NCBI GenBank assembly: GCA_029259995.1 | Contig: JAJDEC010000424.1 | Location: forward strand, 1 to 11,281 | DNA: 11,281 bases | Direction: 5' to 3' | DNA from: Phycisphaerae bacterium | Lineage (GTDB): Bacteria; Planctomycetota; Phycisphaerae; UBA1845; UTPLA1 | Shown here: piece by piece, positions 1-5,815 of the stretch | Position numbering within the stretch: position 1 is the stretch's first letter | How the letters are laid out: every line of letters starts with the position of its first letter | The notes under the pieces: generated by a model | What the model saw: the letters and a program-made list of their open reading frames with translations, nothing else | Databases searched by the model: none | What the model was told of the DNA's origin: nothing | Translations under genes and position numbers: made by a program

Positions 1-176
1 CGTGCCTGCTTCGGGGGTGGGCCGTCCAGTCGATCAACGCCGACATGGACGATTCTCCGCTGATCTGGTGTGAATACGACGCCATCGAGTTGAATGGGCC
101 GATCGCCGACGATCAATTCGCGATCGGTCGGGATCGGGAAAGCATCATTGCCAGGGCGGACCTGCGTGCGCCGTAG
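1..176 (+). CDS. C-terminal end of an unidentified protein (5' end outside window)
   Basis: An open frame enters from the left edge (first whole codon at base 3) and ends at a TAG at 174-176, giving 58 residues. No stop interrupts it and nearly all codons end in G or C, unlike the alternatives, so it looks like a real gene tail. It contains stretches such as SPLIWCEYDAIELNG and IADDQFAIGRD, an alternating hydrophobic/polar pattern suggesting beta strands. A distant likeness to the end of a lipoprotein-carrier or other beta-rich envelope protein is possible, but I do not recognise the family. It points towards the minus-strand operon, with 27 bases between the two stop codons, so it belongs to a separate transcription unit. 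Without its N-terminal part no function can be assigned. Confidence 0.6.
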   Translation, partial: CLLRGWAVQSINADMDDSPLIWCEYDAIELNGPIADDQFAIGRDRESIIARADLRAP

Positions 177-203
177 GTCAATTCGTGTATGAGGGCGGCC
201 GCA

Positions 204-1835
204 TCAGTGCCGAGCCGCGATATGCTGTTTTGTTGCCGATGGCTCGGCGGGATCGATCGTGGCGCGATCGTCAGTCTGTTTCGTGAATCGTCGAACGATG
301 TCCTTGCGCAGCTGTCTTGGAACGACGACGCGCCAGTAAATCGGGATCGTCACGAGGGCGCCGACGGCGAGTCCCGTGACAAGCGCGACGACGTCGGATT
401 GCAGCAACCATCGCGTCGTGATCAAGACAACAAAAAACGGAATGGCGGCAAGTGTCGGGCCGATCAGAATTTCGCGAAAATAGCGGATCGCCGACACATT
501 CAGTAATCGGCACGCATAAATCGGCATGAGCAGTCCGCCCGTCAGCATCATCGGAATGGCGAGCGCGAGCGCGGCGCCGATCATTCCCATTCCGAAAGGT
601 CCCATCAGCAGCCAGCCGAGTGCAAGACTCAGTGCGACGCCGAACCAGTCGAAGATGGCGACGCGACCGTGCCGATTCATCCCCAGCAGAATCGAATAGA
701 CGCCTTGTTGCGGGACCAGCAGGGCGTGGCCGATCGCGATGATCGCCAGCACGAGCGGTTTCTCATATCCGGGTCCCATCCAGACACGCACGATGACGTC
801 GCCCATGATGCAGAACAGCGCGATCATTGGCAGTGTTGTGTATAGCCCGTATTTGGAAGTCGCGATCAGCAGATTGCGAAGCGCTTTCCGATCGTCGCCG
901 GCATCGAGAGCGCTGCTGCGCGGGATGAACACCTGTGCGTATTGTTTCATGAATCGCAGCGCGTGCTTGAGCAATGCGCCTTGTCGGGAGTAGACGGCCA
1001 GCGCTTCGGCGCCGCCCAGATAGCCCGTCACGAGGAGTCGATTGACGTCGTACAGGCTGCCGCGTGCGAGGCCTTGCGCGACAGTCTTGCTTCCGTAGGC
1101 GAGCAGCGTCTTTGTCGTTCGCCATCGGCAATACTGAAGCGAGAATGTTAGCGACGGGCAGAGCCGGCGCGCCATGACGACTTTGGCGATGTCGCCCAGC
1201 GCCTCACTGATCAAGTAGGCCCATGCGGCCTGAATGAGTGTGCCGCCGCGATAGAGCACAACGCCGATGGCGATGAGGACGGCACCGTCGCGGGCGATGC
1301 GAATGACGTTCAGCAGATCGAAGCGTTCATAGCCCGTGATGACGGCATTGAAGACGCCGCCGGGGAGTTGCAGTGCCGCCGTGATCGAGAGCAGGACGAC
1401 GACGATCTGGGCTTGTGCGATCAGTTCCGGAGAGGAATCCGAAAGGAATTGCGGCACGAGCCAGTAGAAGACGGCGGCTGCAATGAAGCCGACCAGGCAT
1501 CCGGCCGTCAGGATTGCGAGGCTCGTGTTGAATACGGCGTTGAGATCCTCTGTGTCGTTGCGGGCGCGGCTTTGCGCGATGAATCGATTCACAGAGGATG
1601 TGACGCCGAGTTGCAGCCAGCGTACGAAGAAGACGAAGGTCCAGCCGAGGTCCCAGGCGCCGAGTTGCTCTTTGCCGAGGCGATCCGAAATCAATCGCGG
1701 GATGACGAATCCGGAAGCCAGTACCAGCAGGTACCAAAGCCAGTTCGCCATGACGTTTCGTGTTGTCGATGGCGTCGATGCGCCGCGATTAGCGGACGTC
1801 GCGGCGGGCGCTTTGGCATTGGCATCGTCGGTCAT
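204..1835 (-). CDS. Wzx-type polysaccharide flippase (MOP/MATE superfamily)
   Basis: A 543-residue polytopic inner-membrane protein of the oligosaccharidyl-lipid flippase type, which moves undecaprenyl-linked sugar units from the cytoplasmic to the periplasmic face. After a polar, Ala/Thr-rich N-terminus of about 28 residues, hydrophobic segments run through to about residue 505. Family-like features include the first segment (MANWLWYLLVLASG, then PRLISDRLGKEQLGAWDLG, about 29-64), the following RWLQLGVTSSVNRFIAQ stretch and the mid-protein GGVFNAVITGYERFD loop (159-173). The C-terminus is a charged cytoplasmic tail. The ATG at 1835 overlaps the sulfotransferase TGA (ATGA at 1832-1835), which argues for this start over the internal Met28 or Met29; the upstream Shine-Dalgarno is weak, consistent with coupling. 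It is the last gene of the run. The family assignment is firm; the exact substrate cannot be read from sequence. Confidence 0.88.
   Translation of the reverse strand: MTDDANAKAPAATSANRGASTPSTTRNVMANWLWYLLVLASGFVIPRLISDRLGKEQLGAWDLGWTFVFFVRWLQLGVTSSVNRFIAQSRARNDTEDLNAVFNTSLAILTAGCLVGFIAAAVFYWLVPQFLSDSSPELIAQAQIVVVLLSITAALQLPGGVFNAVITGYERFDLLNVIRIARDGAVLIAIGVVLYRGGTLIQAAWAYLISEALGDIAKVVMARRLCPSLTFSLQYCRWRTTKTLLAYGSKTVAQGLARGSLYDVNRLLVTGYLGGAEALAVYSRQGALLKHALRFMKQYAQVFIPRSSALDAGDDRKALRNLLIATSKYGLYTTLPMIALFCIMGDVIVRVWMGPGYEKPLVLAIIAIGHALLVPQQGVYSILLGMNRHGRVAIFDWFGVALSLALGWLLMGPFGMGMIGAALALAIPMMLTGGLLMPIYACRLLNVSAIRYFREILIGPTLAAIPFFVVLITTRWLLQSDVVALVTGLAVGALVTIPIYWRVVVPRQLRKDIVRRFTKQTDDRATIDPAEPSATKQHIAARH
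209..248. terminator. Perfect 8-bp inverted repeat near convergent gene ends
   Basis: GCCGAGCC at 209-216 is repeated in inverted form as GGCTCGGC at 241-248, with 24 bases between. It lies inside the last codons of the flippase gene and 32 bases after the stop of the plus-strand gene, where a terminator for the latter might sit. No T-tract follows on either strand and the loop is long, so a classical intrinsic terminator is not supported. It may be chance in GC-rich coding DNA. Confidence 0.2.
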
Positions 1836-2734
1836 TCGTATCCATATCGACGATTTTGCAGGCCGGCAACGCTTTCGAAGACTCTGAGCGATCGCTCATC
1901 CAGTTCATCCCGCCAGGATTCGTCCAGCTTGATCTTGTCCATCGACTCAAGCCGCATGGCGTTGCCGAGGACATGATGCGGTGTGTCCTCCATCGACAGC
2001 GTCGCCCTGGACGCCTCCAGCCCCAGGAAGGCGAAGATCGACTCGCATTCCATGACGGTATCCCGGCAAAGGTCCTCATAACGGACTTTTCGATGTGTTC
2101 CGTCCTGCATGTCGGCGGTCAGTCGTTCGATCTGGCGATGCGTCTGAACCCAGTCATTGGCTGCCGTCTCCGGATCGAGGCCTTTCTTCTTGATGGTCGA
2201 ATTCGTGACGCCGCGACCGTCGCGGATGAGATGAAGGACACGAACGTTGTAGTCGCCCGTCTTCATCATGTGCATCAATCGAACAGGGTCCTTGGATGCG
2301 TCAAGCAGAATCCGGCCCTTCTGCAGAAACAGAATCGCCTCTGCGGCGGCATTGTTGACCTTGGCGGCCATCGCAATCCGCTTTCGGCAATTCGGCAACG
2401 TCGCGATGGCCGTACTTCGGAGTGCCTCAAACATGGGGCCGCGATTGCGGGCGCGCATGAAGCGATCGCCGAGCGAATTGTTGTGAAGCCGAAAGTCCGT
2501 GGGCGGGCGATCGAAATCGAATATCAGGCCCTTCTGCTCGACGCGGGCCTTGATGCTGAGCCAGAAGGCGCAGTCGACCAGGCGTTCGCCGCAGGAACAG
2601 CGATACGTCAGTGTATCGATCGTGCCCCACTTGAGTTCGCCGACAGTGGCGATGTCAGGATGCGTGTTCAGAAGAAACGTGAGCAGCGTCGAGCCGGAGT
2701 AGCTCGGCGCCGCGATATAGATGAGTTCAATCAT
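1832..2734 (-). CDS. PAPS-dependent sulfotransferase family protein
   Basis: A 300-residue cytoplasmic enzyme expected to move sulfate from PAPS to a hydroxyl or amino group, here most likely on a sugar of the glycan. The 5'-phosphosulfate loop is APSYSGSTLL at residues 9-18, right after the first strand. LDASKDP at 144-150 fits the conserved Ser-Lys region of this family. The 3'-phosphate site is LIRDGRGVTNS at 169-179, followed by the VRYEDLC segment at 217-223. A cluster C46-x-C48-x6-C55 followed by FW lies between the PAPS loop and the middle of the protein. The ATG at 2734 overlaps the ligase TGA (ATGA). An in-frame extension to 2857 exists but lies wholly inside the ligase gene and adds only Arg-rich sequence, so I reject it. 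Placed between ligase and flippase, it suggests a sulfated surface glycan. The natural acceptor is unknown. Confidence 0.88.
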   Translation of the reverse strand: MIELIYIAAPSYSGSTLLTFLLNTHPDIATVGELKWGTIDTLTYRCSCGERLVDCAFWLSIKARVEQKGLIFDFDRPPTDFRLHNNSLGDRFMRARNRGPMFEALRSTAIATLPNCRKRIAMAAKVNNAAAEAILFLQKGRILLDASKDPVRLMHMMKTGDYNVRVLHLIRDGRGVTNSTIKKKGLDPETAANDWVQTHRQIERLTADMQDGTHRKVRYEDLCRDTVMECESIFAFLGLEASRATLSMEDTPHHVLGNAMRLESMDKIKLDESWRDELDERSLRVFESVAGLQNRRYGYE

Positions 2735-4134
2735 GCGCCGCGAACCTGTCCTTCGATCATGGGCTTCATCGAGAGCGCACGCGTTGCTTCGGCTTTCGTT
2801 GCCGCGACGTGGGCCCGCTGTTCGGCAGCGACGCGTACGACGACGCCCCAAACACACAGGTATGGTACGGCACTTTGCGTCGGGTAAAAGCTGGAGCCTG
2901 TCAGGGCGGCCGTTAATTCAACGACGATGGCCGCTAGCCCGACGCCGCCCAGCGCGGACAGCAGGGGATCCTGTCGGTTCCGAAGCAACGTCCATGAGGT
3001 CCACGCGAGTGCCCCGAAGCACGTCATGCAAATAACGAAACCGATACTGCCGGCGTCCAGGAGGATTTCGAGATAGGCGCTATGCGGATGTTGCGGGACG
3101 CCGCGCGCGCCCGCCGCGATCATCGCATCGTGGCAGTCCGTCCGAAGGATTCCGTATCGCCCGTGGCCGACGATCGGTGATTTCCGGATCTGTTCCATCG
3201 TCGGCGGCCAGAGGTACGTCGTCCGGCCGGCGGAGACTTCGTCCCAGTTTGTCTGGTATGAATGATCGCCGACGCCCTGGAGTGCGCGTTCGAGCACACT
3301 CGGATCGATCGCGACCACAAAAAGAACCATGACTGGAAGCAACAGGAGCAGTTTTCGATACCGAAGTACGCCCAGCGTCAGGCCGCCCAGGCAGAATGCG
3401 AGGAATCCGGCGCGGGACTTGAGGGAGACGAATGCAGGGATGGCGGCGGCCGCGAACATCAACCACAGGGCGCGAAGCCAGTCCGGACGAATGATGATGA
3501 CCAGGATGCATGCCGCCAACAACGTGAATGCCGTCAGCTCGGCCAGATCGTTGGCGAATAGTCCGATCAGCTTGTCCGTCACGCGGCGGGCCTGCGTGTA
3601 ATTGATCGTGAAGACCTTCTCCCGGAGCGATTTGAACATCAATAACGAGTAGCACAGTCCGCTGCCGACGGCCGAAAAGAGTGCCATCTTCACGCGTCGT
3701 TTCGTCAATGCACCATCGTAGAACATCAGGCCGACAACGAGGTACTTCAGCGGGTTGACGATCGTCTCGATCAGGATTTCTTTCGACGTCATGCGGCCGG
3801 CATAGTCGCCACGGAAACCACCGGCATCCAGTGCCGCGATGACGCCGATCGAACACAACAACGTGACATAGAGCAGGACCAAAATGACGGCCTGCGGCGA
3901 GGCACTCGCCCGTTTCGGATCACGCCGTCGATCAAAAAACCAGGCGATGATGATCACGAGAAGTGTTGCATTCCAGGGATTCAGCCCCTGGATGCCGCCG
4001 ATCATCGTGGGCATGCTCGGGTTCTGCGTCAGGACGGTTACGAACAGCAGGCCGCAGAGCGACCAGTACCACTTGCGCAGTGCGACGCAGGAGAGCACGG
4101 CGATCAGGATGTAGAGGACCGTCAGTCGAATCAT
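2731..4134 (-). CDS. O-antigen ligase/polymerase-type membrane protein (Wzy_C-like)
   Basis: A 467-residue multi-spanning inner-membrane protein of the O-antigen ligase/polymerase superfamily, which joins undecaprenyl-linked glycans on the periplasmic face. Hydrophobic helices begin at residue 3. SLKSRAGFLAF (237-247) carries the conserved Arg241. A large periplasmic loop holds AGRTTYLW (302-309), SPIVGHGRYGI (319-329) and QHPHSAYLEILLDAGSIGF (348-366), whose histidines H349/H351 match the family's key His region. Further helices follow to about 435, then a polar tail. Start: ATG at 4134, 21 bases after the methyltransferase TAA, with no strong Shine-Dalgarno. The stop overlaps the sulfotransferase start. 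Ligase and Wzy polymerase share this architecture, so the call does not decide between chain polymerisation and transfer to a lipid or protein acceptor. The flippase in the same run favours a Wzx/Wzy-type role. Confidence 0.87.
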   Translation of the reverse strand: MIRLTVLYILIAVLSCVALRKWYWSLCGLLFVTVLTQNPSMPTMIGGIQGLNPWNATLLVIIIAWFFDRRRDPKRASASPQAVILVLLYVTLLCSIGVIAALDAGGFRGDYAGRMTSKEILIETIVNPLKYLVVGLMFYDGALTKRRVKMALFSAVGSGLCYSLLMFKSLREKVFTINYTQARRVTDKLIGLFANDLAELTAFTLLAACILVIIIRPDWLRALWLMFAAAAIPAFVSLKSRAGFLAFCLGGLTLGVLRYRKLLLLLPVMVLFVVAIDPSVLERALQGVGDHSYQTNWDEVSAGRTTYLWPPTMEQIRKSPIVGHGRYGILRTDCHDAMIAAGARGVPQHPHSAYLEILLDAGSIGFVICMTCFGALAWTSWTLLRNRQDPLLSALGGVGLAAIVVELTAALTGSSFYPTQSAVPYLCVWGVVVRVAAEQRAHVAATKAEATRALSMKPMIEGQVRGA

Positions 4135-4155
4135 TGGAATCGGGGCTTCGTTGCG

Positions 4156-4998
4156 TTAGTTGTCATGGCTTGGTTTTCGGGCCCGGATCACCATCGTGCA
4201 GGCCAGGCGCTTTGTGAGGAAGCCGGCGGCGGTCCAGTTCCGCGATATTCTTGCCGAGAGGGATCGCATCGTGCGAAGTCGTCCAAGGCGTCCCCAGGGG
4301 CCGTAGGTGTTGACGCGCATTTCCTCGACGACGAGTCCCGCTCGATTGAGCATCGACGCGGCTTCGGCCGGCGTCCATTGACGATGGCGATACTGCGAGT
4401 CATACGCCTTTGCTCGATCCGTGCCTCGAACCATGTCCCGTAAACGAACCAGTGACTTCTCGGCGGATCTTTCGATGCTGAGCAGTCGGCGGAACAGGCT
4501 CGTGCGATTCGGGAACGAGACGATCATGTGACCGCCGGGACGAAGAATCTCCGTCATGCCCGAAAGTGCTTCGATCGGATTGGGCACGTATTCCAGCACG
4601 CCCAGCGATGTCACGATGTCGGCGGAGTCGTATCGAAACGGCAGTTTCGTTGCATCGCCCGGTGCGAACGTGTCGTTGGGATGCATGACGCCGGCTTGTC
4701 GCGCCATTTCGCGCGAGAAGTCCATTCCCGTGACGCGAATGACGTCGCGCGGCAATCCGTCGAGGACATCGCCCGATCCACAGCCGACGTCGACGACTTG
4801 AAGCGTGCGATCGGCGGCCGCGAGCAGCGGTTGGATCAAATAATGGACGTTCTGGCGACGCAGAATCAGATCGAGATCCGCCATGCTCTGCGGTTCGCGC
4901 GCGTAGCGATTGGCCCAATCGGCACTGGCGCCGTCGAAGTGCTGCTGCACGACGGCGGCAAGTCGCTTCTTTTCCTGCTGGGCGGGACGGCTGCTCAC
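4156..4998 (-). CDS. Class I SAM-dependent methyltransferase (second of pair)
   Basis: A 280-residue soluble methyltransferase of the Methyltransf_11/25 type. The SAM-binding glycine loop VVDVGCGSG is at residues 68-76, the acidic end of strand 2 is D93 (GMDFS), GDATKLPF is at 114-121 (adenine-contact region), LGVLEYV at 132-138, and the post-core LRPGG at 152-156. The N-terminus (QQHFDGASADWANRY, 18-32) resembles the lead-in of small-molecule and sugar methyltransferases. The start is a GTG at 4998 that shares bases with the TGA of the preceding gene (GTGA at 4995-4998), supported by a strong Shine-Dalgarno seven bases upstream. Context implies O- or N-methylation of a sugar or of a precursor, but the substrate is not readable. 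Roles outside glycan synthesis, such as quinone or lipid methylation, are less likely here. Confidence 0.88.
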   Translation of the reverse strand: MSSRPAQQEKKRLAAVVQQHFDGASADWANRYAREPQSMADLDLILRRQNVHYLIQPLLAAADRTLQVVDVGCGSGDVLDGLPRDVIRVTGMDFSREMARQAGVMHPNDTFAPGDATKLPFRYDSADIVTSLGVLEYVPNPIEALSGMTEILRPGGHMIVSFPNRTSLFRRLLSIERSAEKSLVRLRDMVRGTDRAKAYDSQYRHRQWTPAEAASMLNRAGLVVEEMRVNTYGPWGRLGRLRTMRSLSARISRNWTAAGFLTKRLACTMVIRARKPSHDN

Positions 4999-5735
4999 GG
5001 TTTCGCCTCCCCGTTGGATGTCGGCTTGTTGAAGACGCCGAGGATCATGTGTCGAAGACCGTCGATGGGGCGGATGATCCGCTCCAGCAGAATGCCCGCG
5101 CGATAGACGATCGGCGAAAACATCAGGTAGTGCGGATGATGCGGCATGTAGCGCAGTTCATCGACGGTGAATCCCGCCTCGCGCGCTGCATGTTCGAGGG
5201 AGTTCAGTGTATTCGCGCGATAGTAGGCCGGGAATGTGTCTTCGTGGGCCGTGCCCGAGGCGACGCGATTCGCGATCTGTCGAAGGCTGTGCGGCATCAT
5301 TCGCGCTGCGGCGATCGGCGGAAACCACTGGTTGACGGTCATCACGACGAATCGACCGCCGGGCCTGAGGACGCGCAGGCATTCGGCGAATGTCTCAGCG
5401 GGGCGCTCCAGATGCTCTGCGACATTGGCCATCGCGATGACGTCGACACAGTTGTCCTGTAACGCGATGCAATGTCCGTCGCCGTGAATCAGTCGCGCGT
5501 GATCGTTTGCCGCGTACTGGCCCGCGACTTCGAGATCGATACCGATGCCGCGCGAGAACGCCTGCGACATGCGCTTGAGGCGCTTGGCTTCTCGACCGCA
5601 GCCGAGTTCGAGGAGGACGCCGTCACTGTTCTGACCGCGCGTGACGGCGGATTCGTATTGAATGCCGGGCCATTCGGCGCGCGGATAGTAGCGCTCGCGA
5701 ATCGTGTTGCATTGTTGGACGGCGGCAGTGCTCAT
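4995..5735 (-). CDS. Class I SAM-dependent methyltransferase (first of pair)
   Basis: A 246-residue soluble methyltransferase. Glycine loop LLELGCGRE at 41-49, strand-2 acid D67 (GIDLE), GDGHCIALQD at 85-94, NVAEHLERP at 104-112 (motif-III-like, common in Methyltransf_11 proteins of glycan loci), and LRPGG at 123-127. The region after the core (QWFPPIAAARMMPHSLRQI and onward) probably forms the acceptor-binding part; its aromatic and histidine content (YMPHHPHY, 196-203) stands out. The start is the ATG at 5735, after an 80-base gap behind the oxidoreductase gene, with only a weak Shine-Dalgarno. The stop overlaps the next methyltransferase start. The two methyltransferases differ clearly outside the SAM core, so they look like separate activities rather than a recent duplication. 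Substrate unknown. Confidence 0.87.
   Translation of the reverse strand: MSTAAVQQCNTIRERYYPRAEWPGIQYESAVTRGQNSDGVLLELGCGREAKRLKRMSQAFSRGIGIDLEVAGQYAANDHARLIHGDGHCIALQDNCVDVIAMANVAEHLERPAETFAECLRVLRPGGRFVVMTVNQWFPPIAAARMMPHSLRQIANRVASGTAHEDTFPAYYRANTLNSLEHAAREAGFTVDELRYMPHHPHYLMFSPIVYRAGILLERIIRPIDGLRHMILGVFNKPTSNGEAKP
5006..5012 (-). promoter_or_regulatory. Strong ribosome binding site for the GTG-started methyltransferase
   Basis: On the minus strand GGGGAGG ends seven bases before the GTG at 4998. It lies inside the 3' end of the preceding methyltransferase gene, and together with the GTGA overlap it fixes the non-ATG start. Confidence 0.75.
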
Positions 5736-5762
5736 GGTCTTAGCGAAATCTCGTTGTTTGGT

Positions 5763-5787
5763 CGGGCGTCTATTGCCCGCACGCCCG
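5763..5787 (-). other. Possible intergenic hairpin upstream of the methyltransferase pair
   Basis: The 80-base gap 5736-5815 holds a perfect 7-bp inverted repeat: CGGGCGT at 5763-5769 and ACGCCCG at 5781-5787, with an 11-base loop. The loop contains GCCCGC, so on the transcribed strand a second CGGGC could pair with the same GCCCG arm (5-bp stem, 7-base loop), an exclusive alternative fold. No T-run follows, so it is not a clear intrinsic terminator. It could be an attenuator, an RNA processing or stability element, or chance in GC-rich DNA. No convincing promoter was seen in the gap. Confidence 0.3.
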
Positions 5788-5815
5788 CTCTCTTACGGTC
5801 GCGGCTCTGTAGGAC

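Noticed and set aside
195..202. GCGGCCGC palindrome at the end of the flippase gene
   Set aside because: A single 8-base palindrome in GC-rich DNA; no supporting repeat or site context.
2735..2857. In-frame N-terminal extension of the sulfotransferase
   Set aside because: It lies inside the ligase gene; the PAPS loop belongs within about ten residues of the N-terminus, as the start at 2734 gives.
1856..2887. 343-codon open frame on the plus strand
   Set aside because: It is antisense to the sulfotransferase and the end of the ligase gene, with no recognisable motif and low-complexity basic composition.
5736..5815. Possible promoter for the methyltransferase pair
   Set aside because: An AT-containing CAATAG on the minus strand could pass for a -10 box, but no matching -35 element at the right distance is visible.
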